Part shown: positions 8,942 through 17,581 of the stretch, in pieces
How the letters are laid out: the number at the start of each line of letters is the position of its first letter
How positions within the stretch are numbered: the stretch's first letter is position 1
Assembly: GCA_001313065.1 (NCBI GenBank)
Contig: BBFD01000015.1
Location: 1 to 28,143 of the forward strand
Direction of reading: 5' to 3'
DNA from: Silvimonas sp. JCM 19000
GTDB lineage: Bacteria; Pseudomonadota; Gammaproteobacteria; Burkholderiales; Chitinibacteraceae
Length of the DNA stretch: 28,143 nucleotides
Made by a program: the position numbers and the translations under genes
Notes under the pieces: model-generated
The model's database searches: none
The model's input: the letters and a program-made list of their open reading frames with translations, nothing else
Told to the model about the DNA's origin: nothing

Positions 8942-9955
8942 TCAGCACGCTTCCAACGTCGACAGATCCCAACGTGGACGCGCGCCGTAACTGTATTGCG
9001 GCGTGGCGTACTGCAAGCGCATCGCACCGGCAAACGCAATCATCGCGCCATTGTCGGTGCACAATTCCAGCGGCGGATAGAACACTTCGAATTTGCGCCG
9101 ACGTGCTGCTTCATTCAACGCGGCGCGCAATTGCTTGTTGGCGCCGACGCCCCCGGCAATCACCAGTCGCGACATGCCGGTCTGCTGCAGCGCCGCCACA
9201 CATTTCTTCAGTAGCACCTCAACCACCGCTTCCTGAAAGGCCGCACAGATATCGGCACGCGTTTTGTCGTCGATGGGCGCTTGCTGATTCACCAGATTGA
9301 GCACTGCGGTTTTAAGGCCAGAGAAACTGAAATCCAGATCGCCGGAATGCAGCATCGGGCGCGGCAATTTAAAGCGCGTGGCGTCGCCGGTATCTGCCAG
9401 CTTCGACAAGGCCGGGCCGCCGGGATAACCCAGGTCGAGCAGCTTGGCGGATTTGTCGAAGGCCTCGCCGGCGGCATCATCGACGGTCTCACCCAGAATT
9501 TCGTACTGACCTATGCCGCGTACCGCCATCAGTTGGGTATGGCCGCCCGACACCAGCAATGCCACAAACGGGAAATCCGGGCGCGGCTCCGACAACAGCG
9601 GTGACAGCAAATGGCCTTCGAGGTGATGCACGGCGACGATGGGTTTTTCCAGCGCAAAGGCCAGTGCATTGGCCACGCTGGCGCCCACCAGCAAGGCACC
9701 GGCCAGGCCAGGCCCGGCCGTGTAGGCAATCGCAGCAATGTCCTGGCGCGTGCGGTTGGCTTCCGCCAGGCAGGCTTCGGTGAGCGGCAGCACGCGGCGG
9801 ATATGGTCGCGTGATGCCAGCTCGGGCACGACGCCGCCGTATTCGGTATGCATGGCAATCTGCGAATGTATGCGATGCGCCAGCAGGCCCTGTTCAGTGT
9901 CGTATAATGCGACGCCGGTTTCGTCGCAGGAAGATTCGATGCCTAGCACTAGCAT
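8942..9955 (-). CDS. tsaD: tRNA N6-adenosine threonylcarbamoyltransferase TsaD
   Basis: Transfers the threonylcarbamoyl group to A37 of ANN-decoding tRNAs, working with TsaB, TsaE and threonylcarbamoyl-AMP from TsaC. The start at 9955 ([19 protein letters not shown]) matches the family; the open frame extends 27 codons further upstream without conservation. The 337-residue length is standard. Visible are the metal-binding HHLEGH (His 111 and 115), the nucleotide-binding [33 protein letters not shown] and the C-terminal [18 protein letters not shown] precedes the start. The gene is intact, and the 152-bp region shared with rpsU holds divergent promoters. This tsaD/rpsU divergence is a common proteobacterial arrangement. 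Confidence 0.97.
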   Translation of the reverse strand: MLVLGIESSCDETGVALYDTEQGLLAHRIHSQIAMHTEYGGVVPELASRDHIRRVLPLTEACLAEANRTRQDIAAIAYTAGPGLAGALLVGASVANALAFALEKPIVAVHHLEGHLLSPLLSEPRPDFPFVALLVSGGHTQLMAVRGIGQYEILGETVDDAAGEAFDKSAKLLDLGYPGGPALSKLADTGDATRFKLPRPMLHSGDLDFSFSGLKTAVLNLVNQQAPIDDKTRADICAAFQEAVVEVLLKKCVAALQQTGMSRLVIAGGVGANKQLRAALNEAARRRKFEVFYPPLELCTDNGAMIAFAGAMRLQYATPQYSYGARPRWDLSTLEAC

Positions 9956-10029
9956 GGGCTCGCCTCGTAAGTCGGGTGGGCAAGGGCGACATCGTACCTG
10001 TTCACGCAACACCCGCAAAGCACAGGGTT

Positions 10030-10058
10030 TTGACACGCGGGCTCAGGTCGTGGATAAT
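10030..10058 (+). promoter_or_regulatory. Sigma-70 promoter of the rpsU operon
   Basis: TTGACA at 10030-10035, a 17-bp spacer, and GATAAT at 10053-10058 form a near-consensus promoter. Transcription would start near 10065, giving a leader of about 43 bases before rpsU. Confidence 0.85.
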
Positions 10059-10107
10059 CCGTGGCTTTCTTCCGGGCACTAAGCCCTAACAACAGGATTT
10101 ACGCTCG

Positions 10108-10320
10108 ATGCCTTCTGTTCGCGTTAAAGAGAACGAGCCCTTTGAAGTCGCAATGCGCCGCTTCAAGCGCTCTGTAGAAAAAACCGGTCTGCTGACCGAA
10201 CTGCGTAGCCGTGAGTTTTACGAAAAGCCCACTGCAGAACGCAAGCGCAAGCTCGCTGCCGCCGTCAAGCGCCACTACAAGCGCCTGCGCAGCCAGCAAC
10301 TGCCCCCGAAGCTGTACTAA
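10108..10320 (+). CDS. rpsU: 30S ribosomal protein S21
   Basis: The 70-residue basic protein [22 protein letters not shown] matches S21 along its whole length and ends [11 protein letters not shown]21 joins the small subunit and helps initiation. The gene is intact; its one A-run of six is in frame. AGGA lies about 11 bases before the start. First gene of the macromolecular synthesis operon, behind a near-consensus promoter and followed by a strong hairpin that would attenuate transcription into the downstream replication and sigma-factor genes. Confidence 0.98.
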   Translation: MPSVRVKENEPFEVAMRRFKRSVEKTGLLTELRSREFYEKPTAERKRKLAAAVKRHYKRLRSQQLPPKLY

Positions 10321-10347
10321 GCCCGGGCAGTCTGCAAGCCAGATTAT

Positions 10348-10373
10348 GAAAGGCCGCACACGTGCGGCCTTTC
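10348..10373 (+). terminator. Intrinsic terminator or attenuator after rpsU
   Basis: Perfect 12-bp arms GAAAGGCCGCAC and GTGCGGCCTTTC surround two bases, followed by CGTCTTTG. The A-rich and T-rich ends make it potentially bidirectional. In E. coli the rpsU-dnaG gap likewise carries an attenuating terminator. Confidence 0.8.
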
Positions 10374-10382
10374 CGTCTTTGT

Positions 10383-10401
10383 GTTACGTCGCCGACGTAA
10401 C
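10383..10401. repeat. Perfect 19-bp palindrome upstream of yqeY
   Basis: GTTACGTCGCCGACGTAAC is palindromic around one central base (9-bp arms), 27 bp before the yqeY start and 10 bp after the rpsU terminator. It could be an operator. The right half contains GCCGACGTAA, also found in the inverted repeat at 7720-7744. Confidence 0.55.
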
Positions 10402-10427
10402 GCTTCAATCGCCAAGAGAAATTGATC

Positions 10428-10871
10428 ATGAGCCTTAAAGTACGCATCACGGACGACATGAAAGCAGCGATGAAAGCCAAAGAGACGGATCGTCTGGGCA
10501 CCATCCGCCTGCTGTTGGCGGCGATGAAGCAACGTGAAGTGGACGAGCGCATCGAACTGGATGACGCCGCCATCGCTGCCATCATCGAAAAGATGCTCAA
10601 GCAGCGCAAAGACAGCATCAGCCAGTTTGAGGCAGCCCAACGCCAGGACCTGGCCGACAAAGAAAAAAAAGCCGAAGTTGCCGTGCTGTCGGCTTATCTG
10701 CCCGAGCGCATGTCCGAGGCTGAAGTGGCCGCCATCGTCGATACCTGCATCGCCGCACATGGCCAGACCCCGGCCGCCATGGGCAAGATCATGGCCGATC
10801 TCAAAACGCAGCTCGCCGGCAAGGCCGATATGGCCGAAGTCAGCAAGCTGGTTAAAGCGCGCATGCAATAA
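10428..10871 (+). CDS. yqeY: GatB/YqeY domain protein
   Basis: A 147-residue protein beginning MSLKVRITDDMKAAMKAKE and containing RLGTIRLLLAAMKQREVDER, then LSAYLPERMSEAEVAAIVD and the C-terminal MADLKTQLAGKADMAEVSKLVK. This is the free-standing YqeY family, similar to the tail domain of GatB, thought to act on tRNA or in tRNA-dependent amidation, though its exact reaction is not established. It lies between rpsU and dnaG, as in many betaproteobacteria. ATG at 10428 is chosen over a TTG six bases upstream; AGAGA about nine bases before is a weak ribosome-binding site. The gene is intact. Confidence 0.92.
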   Translation: MSLKVRITDDMKAAMKAKETDRLGTIRLLLAAMKQREVDERIELDDAAIAAIIEKMLKQRKDSISQFEAAQRQDLADKEKKAEVAVLSAYLPERMSEAEVAAIVDTCIAAHGQTPAAMGKIMADLKTQLAGKADMAEVSKLVKARMQ

Positions 10872-10928
10872 GGCACTGATGCATGATGCCGCGCGCAAAC
10901 AACGGCCCGGCATTGTGCGTTGTCGACT

Positions 10929-12868
10929 ATGGCGCGCATCCCCGAAGCATTTATTCAGGATTTACTGAACCGCGTTGACATTGTCGACGTGGTTGAGCGC
11001 TATCTGCCGCTCAAGAAAGCGGGCATGAATTACTCCGCCTGCTGCCCGTTTCACAAAGAAAAAAAGCCCCTCGTTTACGGTAAGCCACAGCAAGCAGTTC
11101 TATCACTGCTTTGGCTGCGGTGCGCACGGCTCGGCGGTGAACTTTGTGATGGAATATGAGGCGCTGTCGTTTCCCGAGGCCATCCGCAAACTGGCCGAGA
11201 GCGTCGGCTTGCAGGTGCCCGAAGAAGCCGGTGGCGCCGCGGCTGCCCCCAAAGGCGAGCCGGGCGTCTATGACGTATTGAAGACGGCCAGTGAATTTTA
11301 CCGACAGCAACTGAAAAGCGCGCCCGCCGCCATTAATTATCTGAAGGGCCGCGGGCTGGAAGGGCGTACCGCCGCCCGCTTTGGCTTGGGCTATGCGCCG
11401 GGTAGCGGTGGTAACGGCCTTAAAAAAGGTCTTTGAAGATTACGACTGGAACAAATTGCTGGCCGAGGCGGGCCTGGTGGGTGAGGACGAAGAATCGCAT
11501 CGCCGCTACGACCGCTTTCGCGATCGAGTGATTTTTTCCGATTCTTAACCAGCGCGGGTCGGTGATTGGTTTTGGTGGCCGCATTATTGGCGATGGCAAA
11601 CCCAAATACCTGAACAGCCCGGAAACACCGGTTTTCCAGAAAGGCAACGAGCTGTATGGCCTGAGCCAGGCCCGCACCGCCATACGCGACAAAGGGCGCG
11701 TGCTGGTCGTAGAAGGCTATATGGATGTGGTGATGCTGGCGCAGCACGGCGTGGAATATGCCGTTGCCACGCTCGGCACCGCTTGCACACCAGTGCACGT
11801 GCAGAAACTGCTGAAGCTGGCCGACGAAGTGGTGTTTTGTTTTGATGGCGACAAAGCTGGCCGCAAAGCCGCGTGGCGGGCGCTGGAAAACAGTCTTGAA
11901 TATCTGGTGGACGGCAAACGCCTGGCCTTTCTGTTTTTTGCCGGAAGAGCACGACCCGGACAGCTACGTGCAGCAGTTTGGCCGCGACCGCTTTGAACAG
12001 GTGCTTACCCAGGACGCGGTGCCGCTGGCGCAGTTTCTGCTTAGAGAACTGGCAGCCCAGGTTGAGCTGGAAAGCGAAGAAGGCCGCGCGCGACTGGTGC
12101 ATCTGGCCCGGCCATTGTTAAGCAAGGTCACGGCCCCGGCCTATGGCTGATGATCCGTAAACGTCTGGCTGAACTATGTCGGCTGGAATTGTCTGAACTT
12201 GACCCGATTTTGTCAGGTCGCACCGAACCCGCCCACGCAGCGGCGCCGCAAACTTACGATGATGCGGGCTATCCGCCCGAATTCGACGATGGCTTTGTGC
12301 CACAGCGGCGCTTTAAACCACGCGACAGCAATAGCTGGCGCAATGAGGGCGGCAATGGTCGCGGTAACTGGAAAAAAAAGAAGGGCAACTGGCGTGATCG
12401 CGACGAAGAACGGCCGCGCTTAACGCCACGCGTGCAGCCCGATATGGTGCAAGGGCTGCTGCAGTTGTTGTTGTTTGAGCCGGTGTTGGCCACCCGCTGT
12501 GAACCGGTCTGGCAAAACTGGCCGGCGCATGGCGACGAGCTGCTGCAGGACGTATTGCAATCGGCCCGCACGCATGGTGCGCGCATGAATTCGGCGCAAC
12601 TGCTGGAATTGTGGCGGATGATCCGGTGTATGTACGACTGGCTGCGTTGGCCAGTGCCGGGATGTCACGCTTTGAGCGTTGGTCGGAAGAAGAGCGCGAA
12701 CTGGAGTTTGCCAACGCGCTCCAGGCGGCCGGGCAAAGTCTGATTCGCGCGGCTACACTGAACCGCAAGGCGGAACTCGAGTACCGCCAGGCACATGGAG
12801 GATTGTCCGATGTCGAAAGGCAAGAATATATGGCTTTGCTGACGCAGTCCCGAAGCGCCACTACATAG
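10929..12868 (+). CDS. dnaG: DNA primase DnaG (about six frameshifts)
   Basis: Synthesises RNA primers at the replication fork. The start MARIPEAFIQDLLNRVDIVDVV at 10929 is the classic DnaG N-terminus. The zinc-binding domain follows (CCPFHKEK ... FYHCFGCGAHGSAVNF), with its middle in the second frame. The catalytic TOPRIM domain shows VVEGYMDV and FDGDKAGRKAAWRA, and SVIGFGGRII precedes it. After a linker rich in Asn, Gly, Lys and Arg (about 12330-12410) comes the DnaB-interacting C-terminal domain. Breaks: A-run 11059-11065, A-run 11422-11427, T-run 11532-11537, T-run 11934-11939, and missing bases near 12146 and 12612. Re-joined length is about 645 residues. An essential gene cannot carry this many shifts, so they are probably sequence errors. 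Confidence 0.95.
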
Positions 12869-12956
12869 GCGAATTAACTGCCGATACAAATAAACGCCGG
12901 CAGATGGCTTGAAATGTGGGCACGTGATAATCACTTCCCACTAAGAACATTGATCT

Positions 12957-12977
12957 GGCTTCTGGCATCCAGAAGCC
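12957..12977. repeat. 9-bp inverted repeat overlapping the rpoD promoter
   Basis: Arms GGCTTCTGG and CCAGAAGCC flank the loop CAT. There is no T-run after it, so it is a poor intrinsic terminator for dnaG. It covers roughly -44 to -24 relative to the predicted rpoD start, where a regulator could occlude RNA polymerase. Confidence 0.55.
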
Positions 12978-12985
12978 GGGTTATC

Positions 12986-12994
12986 TGATATAAT
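12986..12994 (+). promoter_or_regulatory. rpoD promoter, extended -10
   Basis: TGATATAAT contains TG-N-TATAAT, a perfect extended -10 hexamer, 39 bases before the rpoD ATG. At 17-bp spacing the -35 position reads CATCCA, so the promoter probably relies on the extended -10. It would let rpoD be transcribed apart from rpsU-dnaG. Confidence 0.7.
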
Positions 12995-13032
12995 CCTCGG
13001 TTTTTTCCGAATCTTTCCGAGTCTCACGAGTC

Positions 13033-14985
13033 ATGGCGGCAGAACACGATACTGACAAAGTAGACCTCACCCGCGGCACCGCTCCTGGCGGCAAGCACGG
13101 CGAAGAGGATCAGCAACTTGATGCTGAAGCCGTAAGGCAAAATTCAAGTCCCTGATCGTGCTCGGTAAAGAGCGCGGTTATCTTACGTACGCTGAAATCA
13201 ACGATCACCTCCCGGAAGACATGCTCGATGCTGAGCAGATCGAAGGTGTGATCAGCATGATCAGCAACATGGGCATTCAGGTTTACGACGAAGCCCTGAT
13301 GCTGAAGACCTGTTGATGTCTGATGCTACGCCGCTGTCGCCGATGACGACGCCGTCGAAGAAGCCGAAGCCGCATTGTCTTCGGTTGATTCCGAGTTCGG
13401 TCGTACGACTGACCCGGTGCGGATGTACATGCGCGAAATGGGTACGGTCGAACTGCTGACCCGCGAAGGCGAAATCGAAATCGCCAAGCGGATCGAAGAC
13501 GGCCTCAAGCACATGATCCAGGCGATCTCGGCTTGTCCGACCACCATCACCCAGATTCTGGAGCTGGTGGACAAGGGCCTGAACGACGAAATCCGCATCG
13601 ACGACATCATCGACGGCTTTATCGACCCCAACGCGGTTGAAGAAGTAGCGCAACCGCCGGTCGAAGTGGTCGAAGAAGAAGAACTCGAAGACGCTGAAGA
13701 AACCGAAGAAGAAGACGAAGACGCTGATGGTAGCGCCGTCTCCGCCGCCAACCTGGAACTGCTGAAGGGCCAGGCGCGCGAACACTTCGAGGTGGTGCGC
13801 GAGATGTACGCCCTGATGGTTGCCTCTTTGCAAAAAAGAAGGCGTGCAAGGCAAGGGCTATCAAAAAGCGCAACAAGGCATCGCAGACCAGTTCCAGAAC
13901 ATCCGCTTTTCGGCACGCCAGGTTGAAGCACTGTGCGACCAACTGCGCTCGATGGTTGATGAAATCCGCGGTTACGAACGCGAAATCATGGACCTGTGCA
14001 CGCAGAAAGTCCGCATGCCGCGCGAACATTTCATCAAGACCTTCCCGGGCCGCGAAACCGATCTGGATTGGGTGCAAGAAGAATTGTCGTCGGGCCAGAA
14101 GTACGCCGAGGTCCTGGAGCGCTATCAGCACGCCATCGTTGAAAAAACAAGGCCGTCTGAAAGAGCTGCAAGAAAAAAGCGATGCTCCCGATCAAGGAGC
14201 TGAAGGAAATCAACCGCCAGATGTCTACGGGCGAAGCCAAGGCACGTCGCGCCAAGCGCGAAATGATCGAGGCCAACCTGCGTCTGGTGATTTCCATCGC
14301 CAAGAAATACACCAACCGTGGCTTGCAGTTCCTTGATCTGATCCAGGAAGGCAACATCGGCCTGATGAAGGCGGTGGACAAGTTCGAATATCGTCGCGGC
14401 TATAAATTCTCCACGTACGCCACGTGGTGGATCCGCCAGGCCATTACCCGCTCGATTGCGGATCAGGCGCGCACCATCCGGATTCCGGTTCATATGATTG
14501 AAACGATCAACAAGATGAACCGTATCCAGCGCCAGATTCTGCAAGAGACCGGTCTGGAGCCGACGCCGGACGAACTGGCAACGCGCATGGAAATGCCGGA
14601 AGACAAGATCCGCAAGATTCTGAAGATCGCCAAAGAACCGATTTCGATGGAAACGCCGATTGGCGATGACGACGATTCGCATCTGGGCGACTTTATTGAA
14701 GATGCGGTGACGGTGGCCCCAGCAGAAGCGGCAGTGTATGCCGGCCTGCGCGAAGCCACGCGCGAAGTGCTCGACACCCTGACGCCACGCGAAGCCAAAG
14801 TGCTGCGCATGCGTTTTGGTATCGATATGAGCACCGACCACACGCTGGAAGAAGTGGGCAAACAGTTTGACGTGACGCGTGAGCGTATTCGTCAGATCGA
14901 AGCCAAGGCTCTGCGCAAGCTGCGTCACCCGACTCGTTCGGAACGCCTGAAGAGTTTTCTTGAAAGCGTGAGCAACGAGCCGTAA
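13033..14985 (+). CDS. rpoD: RNA polymerase primary sigma factor RpoD (about six frameshifts)
   Basis: Sigma-70 directs core polymerase to housekeeping promoters. The start [15 protein letters not shown] at 13033 is followed by region 1.1 ([23 protein letters not shown]), region 1.2 ([22 protein letters not shown]), an acidic non-conserved region ([19 protein letters not shown]), regions 2.1-2.4 ending in [19 protein letters not shown], region 3, and region 4.2 with [20 protein letters not shown]. Breaks: missing bases near 13132, 13295 and 13332, then one extra A in the runs 13832-13837, 14142-14147 and 14173-14178. Re-joined length is about 650 residues, normal for this group. Last protein gene of the macromolecular synthesis operon; a tRNA follows 18 bp after its stop. 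Confidence 0.96.
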
Positions 14986-15003
14986 TATCACGCCTCTTCG
15001 TGT

Positions 15004-15080
15004 GGGCCTTTAGCTCAGTCGGTTAGAGCAGAGGACTCATAATCCTTTGGTCGTGGGTTCGAGCCCCACAGGGCCCACCA
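15004..15080 (+). tRNA. ileX: tRNA with CAU anticodon, probably tRNA-Ile2 (lysidine type)
   Basis: A complete 77-base cloverleaf with encoded CCA: acceptor GGGCCTT paired with AGGGCCC, D-arm TAGCTCAGTCGGTTAGAGCA, anticodon loop CTCATAA, and T-arm GGTTCGAGCC. Anticodon CAT alone would suggest methionine. However, the acceptor stem has C4-G69 and C5-G68, the consecutive pairs by which TilS recognises tRNA-Ile2 and avoids elongator tRNA-Met. E. coli ileX (tRNA-Ile2) also lies just downstream of rpoD. So it likely reads AUA as isoleucine after lysidine modification. Elongator tRNA-Met is the alternative. It lies 18 bp after rpoD and may be co-transcribed. Confidence 0.8.
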
Positions 15081-15111
15081 ATTAGAAGCAGGAATATCAA
15101 GCACTTAGCGA

Positions 15112-15144
15112 AAGGTCAGACGTTGCCGCGTCTGGCCTTTTTTT
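15112..15144 (+). terminator. Intrinsic terminator after the tRNA
   Basis: Arms AAGGTCAGACG and CGTCTGGCCTT form a strong stem with a short loop and are followed by a run of seven T. It ends the rpoD-tRNA transcript. The stop codon of the convergent recombinase remnant lies inside its left arm. Confidence 0.85.
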
Positions 15145-15548
15145 CTTGGTATGGCGTAGTTATGACGAAGTGGTCATCAAGCGCTCTCGCGTGCGATGCC
15201 AGCGGTTCGGGCGAACGGTGGGCATAACGCCTTACCATTTCGACCGATTGCCACCCGCCCATCTCCTGTAACGCGGCCAACGGCGTGCCTGCCTGGACTA
15301 GCCAACTTGCCCAGCAATGCCGAAGGTCGTGCCGCCGAAAGTTTTCTATGCCAGCCCCCTTGAGGGCTTCTCGCCAAGCTTTGGTATTGGCTGCGGTAAA
15401 CGGCTTGCCCTTGTACGTGAATACCCGGCTGAGGTGCTTGCCGATCTGGCTGCGCAGAATCGCAACGGCGGTATCGTTAACCGGTGCGCCTATTGCGCGG
15501 TCGCTTTTGGATTGGTCGCCGTGCAGGTGAGGGCAATTGAGTAGGCGC
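15116..15548 (-). pseudogene. Tyrosine recombinase (phage/island integrase), C-terminal remnant
   Basis: On the minus strand an open frame with no start codon encodes the C-terminal catalytic half of a tyrosine recombinase. It contains DQSKSDRAIGAPVND (beta-hairpin Lys region), RRHDLRHCWASWLVQAG (HxxR box), MGGWQSVEMVRRYAH (Trp at the His/Trp position and the nucleophilic Tyr), and ends at the TGA at 15118..15116. About two thirds of a normal integrase, including the first catalytic Arg, is missing. Coding similarity stops near 15548, where a toxin-tail fragment on the other strand begins. Lying convergent to a tRNA 3' end, it marks an old island integration at that tRNA. It cannot be active by itself. 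Confidence 0.85.
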
Positions 15549-15551
15549 TCA

Positions 15552-15664
15552 TTATTAAAAAACCCTCAGTTCCAGAATCAAATTAACTCGATTGCACCTG
15601 GCCGGACCTGTATGACGAAGCCGTTCAGTGGGGACGTCAATGGTTGGCGGACCATCACTTTTAG
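15552..15664 (+). pseudogene. C-terminal tail of a lost polymorphic toxin (unit 0)
   Basis: The frame reads LKNPQFQNQINSIAPGR and, after a one-base shift near 15606, PDLYDEAVQWGRQWLADHHF, ending at the TAG at 15662-15664. There is no start codon or upstream body: the fragment abuts the truncated recombinase. The style (a short helical C-terminal tail directly before a small AT-rich gene) matches the end of an Rhs-type toxin domain followed by its immunity gene. I do not recognise the toxin family. The reading rests on two spliced frames, so confidence is limited. Confidence 0.45.
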
Positions 15665-15673
15665 TATTGTGGA

Positions 15674-16229
15674 ATGAGAGACAAGATGTACTTGGATCTA
15701 ATGAGAGAAACTGCTTCAGTGTTTTCAGTTCCGGAACAAGCCGAAAATGTGACTGCATTGCGAATATGGCATTGCAAATACAAAAGCTTGAAGGCTCTCT
15801 CTGTGTTCAAGAATCTCGAGGAGTTAATGATCGCTGGCTATCCTGATTCGTCTCTTGAGGTATTGCAGTCACTGAAGAAACTCAAGTTTCTTAGTATTTT
15901 GCATATGCCAAAAAATTTCTGACCTTGCAGCCTTGGCAGGCTTGGACAACGTGGAAACTCTTTCGCTGGCAACCTCACCCGCTTGGGATGCTGCTGGCAA
16001 GCGAACTACAATTGATTCTCTTGAACCCGTTGCAGAAATGGCATCGCTGAAGCACCTTGAACTACTTGGTGTGTGCCCTCCTGACAAATCATTGGCAGCG
16101 CTAGTTAGATGCACCGGTTTGCAGACTGCTCGTTTCTCGCAATATCCTCTTGATGAGGTTGAGAGGTTCTACTCCACAACAAAAGCAGTAAACCAGTTCA
16201 ATCCAAAGTCGAAGTTCTTCAACATTTGA
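15674..16229 (+). CDS. Leucine-rich-repeat protein, probable immunity protein of unit 0 (one frameshift)
   Basis: Re-joined across the A-run 15910-15915 (HMPK-ISDLAALAGLDNV), the protein is about 185 residues: MRDKMYLDLMRETASVFSVPEQ, then several leucine-rich repeats (VTALRIWHCKYKSLKALSVF, NLEELMIAGYPDSSLEVLQSL, LKFLSILHMPK, NVETLSLAT, LKHLELLGV). No signal peptide or membrane segment is seen. Small cytoplasmic LRR proteins of this kind often sit just after Rhs toxin domains and are thought to neutralise them. Here the gene starts 10 bp after the toxin-tail fragment and is AT-rich, like other immunity genes. ATG 15674 is used; ATG 15686 has a slightly better GAGAG site. The immunity role is inferred from position only. 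Confidence 0.7.
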
Positions 16230-16345
16230 ATATCCCGCCACATAGCGATAAGCGCCCGCCAGACTGGTGGGCGTTGTTGTTTCTAATGTCTGGGGTCTGT
16301 TTGGCAGGGGCCGAGGCATCAGTATTGGCCGCTCCCTTGTCGTTT
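16226..16345 (+). repeat. Repeat R1: hairpin plus signal-peptide-like coding segment
   Basis: First of three related copies (R1-R3). The DNA begins with a hairpin (CGCCCGCCAG and CTGGTGGGCG) followed by TTGTTGTTT and continues with GGGGTCTGTTTGGCAGG. In one frame it encodes KRPPDWWALLFLMSGVCLAG, then AEASVLAAPLSF: a basic start, hydrophobic core and Ala-x-Ala-like exit. The frame starts at TTG 16226, overlapping the TGA of the LRR gene, and continues past the repeat to 16489. Correcting the T-run 16420-16427 would instead extend it to a stop near 16493. R1 could therefore be a small secreted protein gene, the 5' end of a lost rhs gene, or a terminator. Confidence 0.6.
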
Positions 16346-16502
16346 ACTTACCGGGCCGATTCACATTGTGCAGTTGATCCCATGCGAAATAAATGTTTTG
16401 CACAATACGGAATCAAGGTTTTTTTTGCGAGTACGCCTCCGCAATGGCTTGAGCGGGTGGCGCTACCGTATTGGGGTGCCAATGACTGATAGCTGAGCTG
16501 GC

Positions 16503-17580
16503 ATGACCACGGGCGATGCGAACAAGGTCTACAGCTACGACAACGTCGGCAACATCACCGATATCGTCGACTCGAACCATCCGCAAGTTACCGCCGCGTA
16601 TCGCTATGACGGTCTTGACCGGATGACCACCAACAGCATCGCAGGCACTGGCAGCTGGAGCTACACCTACGACGCCAACGGCAACCGCACCTCATCGTCC
16701 GGCCTGCCCTTTGTCCACAGCACCACCAGCAACCGCCTGAACAACATTCCCGCCAGCCGGTGGTCTACTTCGGCTATGACGCCGCCGGCAACCAGACCAG
16801 CCGCGGTGGCGCGACCTTTGTGTACGACAACGTTGGCCGCATGGTCAAAACCACCGAAGGCAGTACGGTGCTGGGCACGTACACGTACAACGCCATCGGC
16901 CAGCGCATGCAGAAGACCGTCAGCGGCGTGGTGACGCGCCTGGTTTACGACGAAGCCGGCCACATCCTGGGCGAGTATGACGGCACCGGCAAAATGGTGC
17001 CGGACACGGTCTACCTCGGCGACTGGCCGGCGGCCACGGTGCGGCTGAACAGCGCGGGCACCGCTGTCGCGTACTACGTCTGGCCCGACCACTTGGGCAG
17101 CCCGAAACAGGTGACCGACCCCGCCACCAACAAGGTGGTGTGGCGCTGGGAAGCCAATCCGTTCGGACCGTCACCCAATCCCTATGAAGATCCGCAAGGC
17201 ACGGGCAATACGTTTGTGTATAACCTGCGCTTGCCGGGACAGTATTGGGACAAGGAGATTTCGCGGAGCAGTAACGGGTTCCGGGAATATGATCCTTATA
17301 TGGGGCGGTATATCCAGAGTGACCCGATCGGGCTGCGTGGGGGCGTCAATACATATGCATACAGTGGCGGAAACCCGATCAGCTTTAATGATCCCTCTGG
17401 GCTTGATATCAGCTATGCAAATCATCAAGTTGCTTTTGGCATGCTGGGTACAACTCGAACAGTTTCGCCAGAGGGCTAGGCGAGGCTGCTGGGTTCTCCA
17501 TGCCGCCAGAAAATGCTGTCGGTGGCCCAGTTCCTGGCTATACACATCCGCTTCCAGCATGGCGATTCGGGGGGCGTTAA
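16503..17580 (+). pseudogene. Rhs/YD-repeat protein A: 5'-truncated core plus C-terminal toxin-type domain (frameshifts)
   Basis: The core shows YD repeats (YSYDNVGNITDIVD, YRYDGLDRMT, YTYDANGNRTSS, FGYDAAGNQTSRGG, FVYDNVGRM, YTYNAIGQRM), then the Rhs closing region PDHLGSPKQVTDPATNKVVW, FREYDPYMGRYIQSDPIGL and NTYAYSGGNPISFNDPSGL. Breaks lie near 16760 and 17450. After correction the tail continues YNSNSFARGLGEAAG to PLPAWRFGGR and a TAA at 17578-17580, giving a C-terminal domain of about 65 residues with an NSNSF motif seen at the ends of many Rhs and FHA-type proteins. I do not know its activity. The gene lacks the long N-terminal barrel and any export domain, so it is an orphan tip. GC-rich core and AT-rich tail are typical of Rhs loci. 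Confidence 0.82.
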
Positions 17581-17581
17581 A

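Noticed and set aside
14125..14991. Long antisense ORF (288 codons) opposite rpoD
   Set aside because: It mirrors the conserved rpoD coding frame, has no recognisable product, and is a typical shadow of a GC-rich gene.
1488..15000. Programmed ribosomal frameshifting at A-runs in gspE, dnaG and rpoD
   Set aside because: The shifts occur in almost every gene, in both directions, without shared stimulatory structures, and essential proteins would need up to six shifts each. Sequence error explains them better.
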